A stretch of 64,000 bases of DNA from an uncultured Desulfovibrio sp. (GCA_934546745.1 CAKTDV010000015.1:1-64000), one strand, 5' to 3'. Shown: positions 46,721 through 55,608, numbered from the stretch's first letter. Made by a program: numbers and translations. Notes: generated by a model not told the origin, from the letters alone.

Positions 46721-46731
46721 GAGAGACGTCT

Positions 46732-47904
46732 ATGCCCTCCTTCCCTGTCCGCCCGGAAATTGCGGCCCTCAAGCCCTATGTGCCGGGCAAGTCCATTGAG
46801 GAAATCCGCCTGCGGTACGGCCTTGACGAGGTCGTCAAACTGGCCAGCAATGAAAATCCCCTTGGTACGCCGCCGCTGGCCGTGGAAGCCATTCGCCGCT
46901 GCGCCGCCGCCTCTTTCCGCTATCCCCAGTCCGGTAACCCGCGTCTGGCGGCCGCCCTGGCCGAACTGCACGGCGTCGATGCCGGGCGTATTGCCATCGG
47001 CAACGGATCCGATGAAATTCTCGACATGCTGATTCGTATGATGGCCGTGCCGGGACAGGACAATGTCGTCTGCTTTCTTCCCTGCTTCAGCATCTATCCC
47101 ATCCAGAGCCGTATCTGCGGGGTGGAAATCCGCAGGCAGCCGCTCAACGACGACTTCAGCTTCAATTTCGACGCGCTGCTGGACAAGGTGACCGACAGGA
47201 CGCGACTTGTCTTCATTACCACGCCGGACAATCCTTCCGGCTACTGTCCTCCGCGTTCCACCGTCCTCAGCCTGGCGGAACGCCTTGCGGCCAGGGCCCC
47301 CCAGGCCCTGCTGGTCATTGATGAGGCCTATATGGATTTCGCCGGCGATGATGCCGCCGGGGAAAGCCGTTTTTCCCTGCTGGCAAGCGGTGAGCTGCCG
47401 GAGAATGCCGCCGTGTGCCGCACATTTTCCAAAAGCTACGGTCTGGCGGGGCTGCGCGTCGGCTATGCCGTGCTTCCCGAGACGCTCGCCCAGTACTATT
47501 GGCGAGCCCGTCTGCCCTTCTCCGTCAACATCCTTGCCGAGGAAGCCGCGCTGGCGGCACTGCGCGACACGGCCTTCCGCGAAGCCACGCTTTCCCTTGT
47601 CCGCACGGAGCGCCAGCGCCTGAGCCAGCGCCTGCGCGACATGGGTTTTTCCGTCTGGCCCAGCCAGGCGAACTTCCTGCTCTGCCGCCCCGGAGAGGGC
47701 GCCCCGGACGCCGCTTCCTGCTGCGAGGCCCTGCTCAGGAGAGGGTTTATCGTTCGTCCGCTGGACAGCTACAGCTTGCCGGACTACCTGCGCGTCAGCA
47801 TCGGCACGGAGTGGGAAAACACCGCCTTCCTCGCCGCGCTGGTGGATGTCTCGCGCGAACGGAGCACGCGGGCACATGATGAAGCCCTCCCCTCCTGTCA
47901 GTAA
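46732..47904 (+). CDS. hisC: Histidinol-phosphate aminotransferase
   Basis: 390 residues. A fold-type I PLP aminotransferase: KLASNENPLGTPPLAVEA near residue 36, NPSGYCPP near 166, the aspartate in VIDEAYMDF, and the PLP lysine in TFSKSYGLAGLRVGYA near 234. It converts imidazole acetol phosphate to histidinol phosphate in histidine synthesis. No other his genes are nearby. Cytidylate kinase follows 10 bases after its stop, probably in the same transcript. The ribosome-binding site is weak. Confidence 0.92.
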   Translation: MPSFPVRPEIAALKPYVPGKSIEEIRLRYGLDEVVKLASNENPLGTPPLAVEAIRRCAAASFRYPQSGNPRLAAALAELHGVDAGRIAIGNGSDEILDMLIRMMAVPGQDNVVCFLPCFSIYPIQSRICGVEIRRQPLNDDFSFNFDALLDKVTDRTRLVFITTPDNPSGYCPPRSTVLSLAERLAARAPQALLVIDEAYMDFAGDDAAGESRFSLLASGELPENAAVCRTFSKSYGLAGLRVGYAVLPETLAQYYWRARLPFSVNILAEEAALAALRDTAFREATLSLVRTERQRLSQRLRDMGFSVWPSQANFLLCRPGEGAPDAASCCEALLRRGFIVRPLDSYSLPDYLRVSIGTEWENTAFLAALVDVSRERSTRAHDEALPSCQ

Positions 47905-47914
47905 AGGACGTCCC

Positions 47915-48616
47915 ATGCCTTCGGATAAAAGACAGCCTTCCACGGAGATTGTCACGCTGGACGGCCCGGCCGGTGTCGGCAAGACGACCCTTGCCCGTAA
48001 TGTGGCCGAAGCTCTCGGCGTGTTCTATATGGATACGGGAGCCATGTTCCGCACGCTCGCCCTGCGTCTTGGCCCCGGCGCGGATCTGCGTTCCGCAGAA
48101 AGCCTGCGGGATGCCTGCCGCCGGTGCGTCTTCAGCCTTGAGGGACGGGGAGGAAACACCCGCCTGCTTTGCAATGGCGACGCCATAGGCGAAGAAATAC
48201 GCACGGAGGACGTGGGGATGCTGGCCTCGCGCATTGCCGCCGTTCCCGCCGTTCGCGGCGTCCTTCTGGAGGCGCAGCGCGCGCTGGCCGCCGAGGGGCC
48301 GCTTGTGGCCGAGGGACGCGACATGGGTACCGAGGTTTTTCCACAGGCACGCTATAAGTTTTTTCTGGATGCCGCTCCGGAAGTGCGGGCGCAACGACGT
48401 CTGCGTGAACTGCGGCAGCGCGGCCAGGAGATGGACGTCAACGGGCTTGCGGAACAGATTCGCCAGAGGGACGCTCTTGATCGCAACCGTGCCACTGCCC
48501 CGCTGCGCCCGGCGGCGGACGCCGTCATTATTGATACGTCACACCTGGATATCGCCGGCGTGCGGGACGTCATCCTGCGGCATATCAGAGAGAGAAAGAG
48601 CCCGCGCCGCGCTTGA
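47915..48616 (+). CDS. cmk: Cytidylate kinase
   Basis: 233 residues. The P-loop GPAGVGKTT is at about residues 18-26, followed by YMDTGAMFRTLAL and the family segments VVAEGRDMGTEVFP and DRNRATAPLRPA. It phosphorylates CMP and dCMP. ATG 47915 follows AAAGGACGTCCC and avoids overlap with hisC; a longer form beginning inside hisC is open but unlikely. A strong terminator follows. Confidence 0.93.
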   Translation: MPSDKRQPSTEIVTLDGPAGVGKTTLARNVAEALGVFYMDTGAMFRTLALRLGPGADLRSAESLRDACRRCVFSLEGRGGNTRLLCNGDAIGEEIRTEDVGMLASRIAAVPAVRGVLLEAQRALAAEGPLVAEGRDMGTEVFPQARYKFFLDAAPEVRAQRRLRELRQRGQEMDVNGLAEQIRQRDALDRNRATAPLRPAADAVIIDTSHLDIAGVRDVILRHIRERKSPRRA

Positions 48617-48648
48617 ACGCGGCAAAATTTGCCCAGCCCGCCACATCA

Positions 48649-48683
48649 GGGGCCCGTTCGCCAAGGCGACGGGCCCCTTTTTT
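48649..48683 (+). terminator. Terminator after cmk
   Basis: GGGGCCCGT pairs with ACGGGCCCC, with an inner CGCC/GGCG pair, and is followed by TTTTTT. Confidence 0.9.
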
Positions 48684-48782
48684 GCATCAAAAAATCCTGC
48701 CTGAAGGAAAAAATTGCCGCACGGATTTTTATGCAAAAGCATAACTTGTTGTAATTAAATGGTTTTTATTTTTATGCCTGAC

Positions 48783-48799
48783 TTGGCATGAGAGGTGCA
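48783..48799 (+). promoter_or_regulatory. Candidate sigma-54 (-24/-12) promoter of the TPR gene
   Basis: TTGGCAT followed by GTGCAG places the invariant GG (48785-48786) and GC (48797-48798) exactly 10 bases apart, as sigma-54 promoters require. It is about 53 bases before the ATG of the TPR gene, in an A/T-rich region behind the cmk terminator. The -12 half (GTGCA rather than TTGCA) is imperfect. Confidence 0.5.
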
Positions 48800-48850
48800 G
48801 TAGGAAAGGCAAACGCGGGATACCCGCATAAGCCTCTGGGGAGGATTACC

Positions 48851-49414
48851 ATGGAAAAGACTATCGACTACGAAATCAACAACGAAATGGGCGAATGCTA
48901 TCTGTTCATGGGCGACTACGACAAGGCCGCCGACTGCTACCGCAAGGCTGCCTCCGCGCCCGATTGCGGCGCGGCCCCCTACATGGGTCTGGCGACCATC
49001 GCCATTCAGAACGGAGAATATGACAACGCCCTGACCCTGTACAAAAAGGCCCTTGCCAAAGAAAACAACGCCAAGGCGCATTGCGGCATCGGTCTTGTCC
49101 AGATGCAGCTCGGCCACAATGAAGAGGCTTTTGACAGCTTTGCCGAAACCCTGAAGAGGCTTCCCAGCAATATGGTCGCGCTGAACTGCCTCGTGCGCAC
49201 TGGCTATCAACTCCAGCGGGTGGAAGAGCTCCTCCCCTATCTGGAAGCCGCCCTTGACAGCACCGAGCAGACGGAAGCCGTGCGCGTGGCACTGGCAGGT
49301 TGTTTCATGTATCTGGGCCGTAACGACGAAGCCCGCCGTCATCTCGAAATCGTGCTGGGCTCCAACCCCGAAAACGTGGGCGCCAAAGAAATGTTCGATA
49401 CCGTAGCGGCCTAG
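48851..49414 (+). CDS. Tetratricopeptide-repeat protein
   Basis: 187 residues forming about four to five TPR helical hairpins, for example ECYLFMGDYDKAADCYRKAA, APYMGLATIAIQNGEYDNAL and MYLGRNDEARRHLEIVLGSN. There is no signal peptide or membrane segment, so it is cytoplasmic and probably a protein-interaction scaffold. GGGGAGGATTACC precedes the ATG, which is better than the earlier in-frame start at 48788. It lies upstream of the flagellar cluster and behind a candidate sigma-54 promoter, so a motility-linked role is possible but unproven. Confidence 0.82.
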   Translation: MEKTIDYEINNEMGECYLFMGDYDKAADCYRKAASAPDCGAAPYMGLATIAIQNGEYDNALTLYKKALAKENNAKAHCGIGLVQMQLGHNEEAFDSFAETLKRLPSNMVALNCLVRTGYQLQRVEELLPYLEAALDSTEQTEAVRVALAGCFMYLGRNDEARRHLEIVLGSNPENVGAKEMFDTVAA

Positions 49415-50033
49415 ATCCGTTGCCTGTCAGAGCGGTTTCGCAACGAGCATGTGACCGCTCTGGCGGACACGGGAGCTGACGGCCGCGCCCAGGCGTCAGG
49501 GAAAAGCACGGCGCGTGGGCGGCGTCGCTTGTGAAACTGAAAAGCGCTAAAAGGAAAATCCGCCAGAGGACGCGGGAGTGGGCGTCCCAGGTTTTTCCGA
49601 GGTAAAAAACGCTGCGGGTCCGGCGGCTCCGCATATATTCAGAACTTTCCCCTCCCCACAGATTTCCCGATCCCGGCATGGGTCGGGATCGGGAAATCCT
49701 CTGTGGAAAAAAGATACACCGGCGGCTTTCTTCCGTCATCAGCGGCATGTTGTTCTCCAGCGGCATGCCGCTTGTTTTTTTCTCTCAAGACGTGTCTTTT
49801 TGCGCTCCACAGCGCCCGCTATGTCATGATTTGCAAAAAAGACGGCTTCGCTTTATCATGGATCGGCTTCGCGTCCTGTTCCCCGAAAAGGGGGAAGCGC
49901 GGCTCCGCTGGCGCAGGCGGCTTTTCCGTCTTGGCCTGCATCTTGCATTTTTTCAGGAAACCGACATTCGTTACGAATAATTGACGCACAGGCTATTCGC
50001 GCCCGGCGGGTTCGCACTCCAAGGAAGCAGACG
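49415..50033. other. Intergenic region before flhF
   Basis: No convincing gene is seen in 619 bases. A strong hairpin lies at 49656-49706. Several open frames at 49578-49984 lack ribosome-binding sites and family resemblance. The flhF promoter should lie in the right part. Confidence 0.4.
49656..49706. repeat. Perfect 15-bp hairpin upstream of flhF
   Basis: Arms GATTTCCCGATCCCG (49661-49675) and its complement (49684-49698), with an 8-base loop, are extended by CCACAG/CTGTGG across a 2-base bulge. No T-run follows. It may end the TPR transcript or structure the flhF leader. Confidence 0.7.
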
Positions 50034-51119
50034 ATGCAGGTCAAAACATTCTCAGGCGCCAGTTCACAGGAAGTGCTCGCGCAAATCAAGAGGGAGCTGG
50101 GCGCCGACGCGGTGATCCTCTCCAATCGTACCTACCGCAAAAACGGTGTGCTGTGCCATGAAATCATGGCGGGCGTCGAACGCGCGGCACAGGGGGGATC
50201 GGGAGCGCAGCTTCCCGCGGGCGCGGCGCCCCTGCCATCGTCCGGTGTGGGCTGGAGTGAATGGCACAAGGACTGGCTGCGCGTCCGGGAGCAGCTTTTT
50301 CTGCTGATGAAGCCCGCTGTCCGCATGGATCGCCTGACTCCGCGCCAGCGTGTGGCTCTGGAGTATCTGCAGCGGGAAGGCGTGTCCGACGGCGTGTCCA
50401 TCGCTCTGTATAACATGCTGGCGGCCCGTCCGGGCGCGTCCGTGCTGGAGAGCCTCGCCAGCATGGTGCCCATTCGTTCCTGGGGCGGCGCAACCTGGCC
50501 GCAGCGTGTCCATTTGTTTGCCGGCCCCTATGGCAACGGCAAGACAACGGCGGCGTTGCGCTGCGCCCTGCACCTGCGCGCGGAAAAACCGGAAACCCAG
50601 ATAGCCTTCATCAATGCGGACTGTCTGCGCGGCAACGGCCGCCTGACCCTGCGGCATTGGGCCGAACTCTCGGACTTCGGTTATCTGGAAGCCGCCGACC
50701 CCGAAGGTATGCGCAAGGCGCTGGCCCTGACGGCCGAAGCCGACGCCGTTTTTATCGATACGCCCGGCATGACGCAGGAAATGAATCTTGCCCAGTGGCG
50801 GCACGAAATGGGCATTGACGGGCAGCCTCATGCGACGCATCTTGTGATGTGCCCTTTTTATGACGGCGTGCAGATGCAGGCGCTGCTGCACCGCTATGCC
50901 GTAAACGGCGACGCCAGCCTCGTATGGACAAAGCTGGACGAATCCGTGTGCTACGGCGCTCTCGTCAACGTCGCTTACGAGGCGCGTCTGCCCATTTCGG
51001 CCATCTCTTACGGCCCAGAGCTGAAGCAAAGCCTCAGCCCGGCGACCGAACCCCTGATATGGCGGCTCATCTTCAAGCGTCAGCTGCCCATTCAATCCGG
51101 CGACCAAGTTCGTAAATGA
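50034..51119 (+). CDS. flhF: Flagellar biosynthesis GTPase FlhF
   Basis: 361 residues. The N-terminal basic segment MQVKTFSGASSQEVLAQIKR is typical. The SRP-type GTPase domain has a P-loop GPYGNGKTTAA near residue 165 (canonical GPTGVGKTTT), FINADCLRGNG, DTPGMTQ near 243 and TKLDES near 301. FlhF sets the polar position and number of flagella with FlhG. AAGGAAG precedes the ATG, and the stop overlaps flhG (ATGA). flhA, often just upstream in related genomes, is not here. Confidence 0.87.
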   Translation: MQVKTFSGASSQEVLAQIKRELGADAVILSNRTYRKNGVLCHEIMAGVERAAQGGSGAQLPAGAAPLPSSGVGWSEWHKDWLRVREQLFLLMKPAVRMDRLTPRQRVALEYLQREGVSDGVSIALYNMLAARPGASVLESLASMVPIRSWGGATWPQRVHLFAGPYGNGKTTAALRCALHLRAEKPETQIAFINADCLRGNGRLTLRHWAELSDFGYLEAADPEGMRKALALTAEADAVFIDTPGMTQEMNLAQWRHEMGIDGQPHATHLVMCPFYDGVQMQALLHRYAVNGDASLVWTKLDESVCYGALVNVAYEARLPISAISYGPELKQSLSPATEPLIWRLIFKRQLPIQSGDQVRK

Positions 51120-51973
51120 CAGCCTCGTCCTTTTCTGGTACGCAGCATGGAGCACCCGGCATGAGAGATACCTTTCCCCTGGTTTTTTCCGTCACATCCG
51201 GCAAAGGGGGCGTCGGTAAAACCAATCTGTCCGTCAACCTGGCGCTGGAGCTCGCCAAAAAGGGTAAGCGCGTCGTCCTCGTCGACGCGGATCTCGGCCT
51301 GGCCAATGTGGACGTGCTGCTGGGCCTGACGCCGCCGCGAAATCTTTTTCATCTGTTCCACGAGGGCGCGGCGATCAAGGATATTCTCTTCCCAACGCCC
51401 TACGGTTTCTCCATTCTTCCCGCCAGTTCAGGCATGAGTGAAATACTCACGCTTTCCACAGGCCAGAAGCTGGAACTGCTGGAGGCGATGGACGATTTGG
51501 AAAGCGGTGTCGACTGCTTGGTTGTGGATACCGGAGCGGGTATTAACGAAAACGTTCTCTACTTCAACCTGGCGGCGCAGCAGCGTCTCGTGGTACTCAC
51601 GCCTGAACCGACCTCCCTGACGGATGCCTACGCGCTGATCAAGGTGCTCAAAATGGCGCACGGCGTGGAGCACTTCAAGATTTGTGTCAATATGAGCAAG
51701 GACGCCGCCATGGCAAAGGAAATGTTCAAACGCCTCTATCAGGCCTGCGATCACTTTCTTGACGGCGTATCGCTGGATTTTCTTGGCTTTGTGCCGCGCG
51801 ATCCCAGTGTGCGCGCCAGCGTGGTGCAGCAGAAGCCGTTCTGCATTGCCGCGCCCGGCGCTCCTGCTGCGCGTGCCGTTGCGGACATGGCATCGGTCAT
51901 CGACACATGGGAACCGCCCCGCGAACTGGACGGCAACATTAAATTCTTCTGGAAAAAACTGCTGTTCCGTTAG
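51116..51973 (+). CDS. flhG: MinD-like ATPase FlhG (FleN)
   Basis: 285 residues. The deviant Walker A SGKGGVGKTNLSVN, ADLGLANVDVLLG and CLVVDTGAGINENV are characteristic of FlhG/FleN, the MinD-like regulator of flagellar number. A membrane-targeting-type basic/aromatic C-terminus (FFWKKLLF) is present. The start overlaps flhF by four bases; an internal ATG at 51161 just before the domain is an alternative. It works as the antagonist of FlhF. Confidence 0.9.
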   Translation: MTASSFSGTQHGAPGMRDTFPLVFSVTSGKGGVGKTNLSVNLALELAKKGKRVVLVDADLGLANVDVLLGLTPPRNLFHLFHEGAAIKDILFPTPYGFSILPASSGMSEILTLSTGQKLELLEAMDDLESGVDCLVVDTGAGINENVLYFNLAAQQRLVVLTPEPTSLTDAYALIKVLKMAHGVEHFKICVNMSKDAAMAKEMFKRLYQACDHFLDGVSLDFLGFVPRDPSVRASVVQQKPFCIAAPGAPAARAVADMASVIDTWEPPRELDGNIKFFWKKLLFR

Positions 51974-52026
51974 AGGCGGGGGTCTCGTATGCAGGTCATA
52001 CAGCGCCTTTCCGCCGTCCTATTTTT

Positions 52027-52815
52027 ATGAAAAACGCCACAGCATACGCGCAGGCGCAGGGCCCGTGGGACGATCTTGAAATGGGCTCACGGGCATGGGA
52101 AGATTTTTCCCCGATGGAGCAGGAACTGGTGGTGCGCCACTACGCGCCAAAAATCCGCTTTCTCGCGTTGCGCCTGAAATCCAAGCTTCCGCGCAATGTG
52201 AAATTGAGCGAAATGATAAGCTCCGGCACACTGGGCCTCATGGAAGCTCTGGGTAAATTCCGCCCCCAGCTGGGCATCCGTTTTGAAACCTATGCGGAAA
52301 ATCGTATCCGCGGGGCCATGCTCGACGAATTGCGCCGTCTGGACTGGCTGCCCCGCTCGCTGCGCCAGCGCATCCGCCTGCTGGATGAGGCCATGCGCAG
52401 GATTGAGCATGAGCAGGGACGGCAGGCTACGGAAGAAGACCTGCAGGCGGCTACGGGACTGGATTTACGCGATATTCGCCAGGGCCTTGAGGCATTGCAG
52501 AATCAGCTCTGGCTTTCGCTGGATGCCATTCAGGATACGCTTTCTCCCGAAACGACGGCATCGGGTGACGAACCTTATGGCCGCACGGCGCAACGGGAAC
52601 TGGTAGAGAGGCTGGCGCCCCTCATAGACAGATTGACACCCCGGGAAAAGCTGGTACTCTCTCTCTATTATACCGATGAACTGAATATGCGGGAAACTGC
52701 CGAAATTATGGGCATCACCGAAGGTCGCGTTTCCCAGCTGCACTCCCAGGCTCTCAAGCGCCTTCGCAAGGAATTCATCAGGTTATACGGAGACGACGCT
52801 ACGGCACTCTCATAA
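52027..52815 (+). CDS. fliA: Flagellar sigma factor FliA (sigma-28)
   Basis: 262 residues. Region 2 shows MISSGTLGLMEALGKF and FETYAENRIRGAMLDELRRL, and region 4 shows LTPREKLVLSLYYTDELNMR followed by the HTH EIMGITEGRVSQLHSQAL. It directs RNA polymerase to late flagellar and chemotaxis promoters. The ATG at 52027 has no clear ribosome-binding site, so a later in-frame ATG at 52081 is possible, but the first gives the common length. It follows flhG by 53 bases in the same operon. Confidence 0.93.
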   Translation: MKNATAYAQAQGPWDDLEMGSRAWEDFSPMEQELVVRHYAPKIRFLALRLKSKLPRNVKLSEMISSGTLGLMEALGKFRPQLGIRFETYAENRIRGAMLDELRRLDWLPRSLRQRIRLLDEAMRRIEHEQGRQATEEDLQAATGLDLRDIRQGLEALQNQLWLSLDAIQDTLSPETTASGDEPYGRTAQRELVERLAPLIDRLTPREKLVLSLYYTDELNMRETAEIMGITEGRVSQLHSQALKRLRKEFIRLYGDDATALS

Positions 52816-52852
52816 CATACGGCAGACGTCTCACGACATTCAGGAGGGAAAC

Positions 52853-53233
52853 ATGCCTTACGATCCTAATATGCGCGTCCTCATTGTGGACGATTTTTCC
52901 ACGATGAGGCGCATTGTGCGCAACATCCTGCGCCAGCTCAATCTTAACAACGTTGTCGAGGCTGACGACGGTACGACGGCATGGGACATCCTCAATCGGG
53001 AAAAGATTGACTTCATTGTCTCTGACTGGAATATGCCCAACATGACCGGTATCGAACTGCTGCGGAAAGTTCGTGCCAGCGAACAGTTCGCACACCTTCC
53101 TTTTCTGATGGTGACGGCGGAAGCGCAGCAGGAAAACATCATTGAAGCCGTGCAGGCCAAAGTTTCCAACTACATTGTCAAACCCTTTACAACGGATACG
53201 ATGAAGCAGAAAATTGACAAGATTTTCGGCTAG
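52853..53233 (+). CDS. cheY: Chemotaxis response regulator CheY
   Basis: 126 residues, a lone receiver domain. The acidic pair is in LIVDDFSTMRR, the phosphorylated aspartate in VSDWNMPNMTG, the threonine in MVTAEAQ and the lysine in VKPFT. The DWNMPNMTG sequence and single-domain size match motility CheY rather than a generic receiver. AGGAGGGAAAC precedes the ATG. Phospho-CheY binds the flagellar switch to change rotation. Confidence 0.93.
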   Translation: MPYDPNMRVLIVDDFSTMRRIVRNILRQLNLNNVVEADDGTTAWDILNREKIDFIVSDWNMPNMTGIELLRKVRASEQFAHLPFLMVTAEAQQENIIEAVQAKVSNYIVKPFTTDTMKQKIDKIFG

Positions 53234-53482
53234 ACGGGCATCCGGGATGGGCTGCCGCGCGGTTCATCCCGTCATGTCCGAAACCATCGTTTTCCCATTG
53301 CTGGCCGGGCGGTGCCGTTACGGGCGCTGAAAACCGTTTCATTCGCCGGTTGCCCGGCAGCGGGCGAGTGAAACGGCACTTTCGGTATTTCCACATCAAT
53401 CCGGCAATAACGCAGGCTCCCGGTAACGTCCTGACAAAACCTTTTGCGGACACCGTTGACGGCGTCCCGGCAGGCTCGGAGA

Positions 53483-54166
53483 ATGGCTGATACCAAAACG
53501 AAAACAGCGGAAGGCACCCTTCAGATGGAGGTTGTGCCCCCCACTGACAACAAAAAGGTCGAGCTGGATCTTGATGATGCGCCCTTCCTGCAAAAGGAAG
53601 AGGAGCCGCGCAAGGAGCCCCCGGCGCGCGCCGCCAGCCAACCGCCGGCCAAACAGGCCGAAGCCGCTCCTGATGCCGGCAAATCCAGAAAGCGGAAAAT
53701 ACTCATCGCGGCCGCCGCGGCGGGCGTTCTCCTGCTGCTTGGCGCGGCCGCCGTCTGGTGGTTCCTCCTGCGTGAGCCCGCCGCGCCGCCTCCGCCTCCC
53801 GCCAATGCCCCGCAGCCGCAGATCATCACTGTGCCTACCCAGACCGCGCCGCCTCCGTCCACGGAAAGTGTGAAGGCGCTTGATCCCTTCTGGGTGGAAA
53901 ACAAGGATGTCGATGGGCACTCCCATTTTCTGATCTGTATTTTCTCCATCGTCTGCGACAATGTTCAGGCGGAGCAGGAAATAGACCAGCATCTGCTCGT
54001 CATCCGCGATGCCATCTATTTCTATCTGCGCCAGAAGACCTTTGAAGCGATCCTTGACGCCAAACAGGCGGAAACCATGAAAAAGGACCTTGTGTATACC
54101 ATCAACAACTATCTGACGCGCTACAAGGCAAAAGATATTCTCTTTGAGAGTTACATCGGGCAATAG
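53483..54166 (+). CDS. fliL: Flagellar basal-body protein FliL
   Basis: 227 residues. A long acidic/proline-rich cytoplasmic N-terminus (about 70 residues) precedes one membrane helix (ILIAAAAAGVLLLLGAAAV, residues 73-92) and a periplasmic FliL domain with DQHLLVIRDAIYFYLRQKTF. FliL surrounds the stator and supports torque. ATG 53483 with CGGAGA ahead is chosen over an upstream start. The N-terminal extension is longer than in E. coli FliL. Confidence 0.88.
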   Translation: MADTKTKTAEGTLQMEVVPPTDNKKVELDLDDAPFLQKEEEPRKEPPARAASQPPAKQAEAAPDAGKSRKRKILIAAAAAGVLLLLGAAAVWWFLLREPAAPPPPPANAPQPQIITVPTQTAPPPSTESVKALDPFWVENKDVDGHSHFLICIFSIVCDNVQAEQEIDQHLLVIRDAIYFYLRQKTFEAILDAKQAETMKKDLVYTINNYLTRYKAKDILFESYIGQ

Positions 54167-54195
54167 CCCTGGCTTTGAGGAACGCGGGAGAAGGA

Positions 54196-54528
54196 ATGAG
54201 CATCGAATCCACCATAGCGATCCTGTATGCCCAGACCGGTCTCGCCGCGCCCCTCGTCAATGCGGCGACGACCGGCCCGCAGGCCGCGGCCGCCATGTCC
54301 CGGATGCTGGCCGCGGAAATGGCCCGGCAGGAGCAGCAGCAGGTCAACAAGGCTGAACCCCAGACCGAAGACGCCAAGGTCAGCCCTGACGCGCAGCGAC
54401 AGAACAACGGACAGATGTTCGGCAACCGCCGTAAACGCCGCCGCCCCTTTCAGCCCGCACCAGAAGATGATGAGGCCCGACCTTCCGCCTCTCCCCTTGT
54501 AGGCAACTTACTGAACCTGAAAATATGA
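54196..54528 (+). CDS. Hypothetical protein in the flagellar cluster
   Basis: 110 residues. The N-terminal helix is rich in Ala and Met (NAATTGPQAAAAMSRMLAAE), followed by a polar Gln/Asn-rich middle and a basic patch NRRKRRR. There is no signal peptide or membrane helix. It overlaps the next gene by four bases (ATGA), so they are translated together. I do not recognise it; position between fliL and a coiled-coil membrane protein suggests a motility-associated role. Confidence 0.65.
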   Translation: MSIESTIAILYAQTGLAAPLVNAATTGPQAAAAMSRMLAAEMARQEQQQVNKAEPQTEDAKVSPDAQRQNNGQMFGNRRKRRRPFQPAPEDDEARPSASPLVGNLLNLKI

Positions 54529-54959
54529 ACAACGTTACCCTGATAGCCCTTGGTTTTTTCCTGCTGGAGCTGGTCATCCTCGGCGTCATCTTCTTTTTCT
54601 ACATGCGTCTGCGCCGTTCGGAACGCCTTGTCAGCCTTCTGCAGGCAAACCAGCAGGCGTTGCTCGGGCGTATTGAGATGAACGCCCGCCTTGAAAAAGA
54701 AATCGTCGCCACCTTTGCCCAGCGGCAGGCCGAACTCCAGAATCTGGAAGAAAAACTGGAAGAACGCAGCGGCGAGCTGCGCCGTCTGCTGGAACAGGCC
54801 GAAGGTATCATGCGTTCGCCCCAGTTTCTGCGTGAAATCATCCTCAACGGGCGCAAGAAGGGGCTTTCCGCACGGCAGATTGCCCGTAACGCCGGCCTGA
54901 GCGTCGACGAAGTGGAGCTCATCCTTACCCAGAATCCCGCGACAGCACAGACCGGCTAG
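54525..54959 (+). CDS. Membrane-anchored coiled-coil protein with C-terminal HTH-like segment
   Basis: 144 residues. One N-terminal membrane helix (IALGFFLLELVILGVIFFF) precedes a coiled coil from about residue 40 to 100 (RQAELQNLEEKLEERSGELR). A C-terminal LSARQIARNAGLSVDEVELI looks like a resolvase-type helix-turn-helix. This layout resembles DUF2802-like proteins found next to flagellar or chemotaxis genes. Function is unknown. It is the last gene of the cluster, ended by the terminator at 55024. Confidence 0.7.
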   Translation: MNNVTLIALGFFLLELVILGVIFFFYMRLRRSERLVSLLQANQQALLGRIEMNARLEKEIVATFAQRQAELQNLEEKLEERSGELRRLLEQAEGIMRSPQFLREIILNGRKKGLSARQIARNAGLSVDEVELILTQNPATAQTG

Positions 54960-55023
54960 ACCATCCCCGTCTCCGCGCGCCACGAAAGCTCCCGGACGAA
55001 AGGGGCCCCTTCCCTGTTTCCAC

Positions 55024-55053
55024 GCCATAGGTTTGAAAATCTATGGCTTTTTT
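55024..55053 (+). terminator. Terminator of the flagellar cluster
   Basis: The 7-bp stem GCCATAG/CTATGGC with a 10-base loop is followed by TTTTTT. Confidence 0.85.
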
Positions 55054-55166
55054 GTTCTCTCCGGCTCTGCTTCACCCAGCCCCCATCCGTTGGCCGATGC
55101 CACATCCGGCGCGGGCCATGCGGCGTTCCTCTCCCCAGCATATCCCGGCAAGATAGGCGGGAACAT

Positions 55167-55201
55167 AAGGCCCTCGCGGGAATACCTCCGCGAGGGCCTT
55201 T
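55167..55201 (-). terminator. Terminator of the PNPOx-like gene
   Basis: GGCCCTCGCGG pairs with CCGCGAGGGCC, with A-rich and T-rich flanks. It lies about 12 bases beyond the minus-strand stop codon. Confidence 0.8.
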
Positions 55202-55212
55202 GTCGTTCGTTT

Positions 55213-55608
55213 TCAGAACTCGTAAGGAGGATCTCCGGAGAAGTCCGCAATCACGCCATGGGCATCCTCCAGATAGAATACCTCAAACAGGGGATTGGAG
55301 GCATCCCCGTACAGGCTCTTGACAATAGGATTTGCGAGGCACATTTCCTTTGCCGCCATATTGTTCTCAAAAACAGCCTTTCCGTGCAGGCGAATCCATG
55401 CGTATTCCGGGCTGGAGACAGAAATTTCGACTTCCGGATTCCGCCGCATATCCTGATAGACCTCCTTGGTGTTATTGGTGCAGAACCACAGTTTTCCATC
55501 CAGCTCGCCAGAGAACATGAAGGGGCGGCACTTGGCCTTGCCATCACGGCCGACAGTGGCCAGATACTGCACAGGGTTTGCCTTCAGAAATTCCACGACC
55601 TTGTTCAT
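55213..55608 (-). CDS. Pyridoxamine 5'-phosphate oxidase-family (FMN-binding) protein
   Basis: 131 residues. A split-barrel flavin-binding fold: FLKANPVQYLATVGRDGKAK, RPFMFSGELDGKLWFCTNNT, and the tail IADFSGDPPYEF. Small members like this are usually FMN-dependent reductases or nitroreductase-like proteins rather than true PdxH. GGAGGAATCCTC precedes the ATG at 55608, preferred over the longer frame. It is divergent from an HxlR regulator that probably controls it. Confidence 0.85.
   Translation of the reverse strand: MNKVVEFLKANPVQYLATVGRDGKAKCRPFMFSGELDGKLWFCTNNTKEVYQDMRRNPEVEISVSSPEYAWIRLHGKAVFENNMAAKEMCLANPIVKSLYGDASNPLFEVFYLEDAHGVIADFSGDPPYEF

Noticed and set aside
49578..49984. Small genes in the gap before flhF
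   Set aside because: Several overlapping open frames exist but none has a ribosome-binding site, a recognised motif or consistent codon use.
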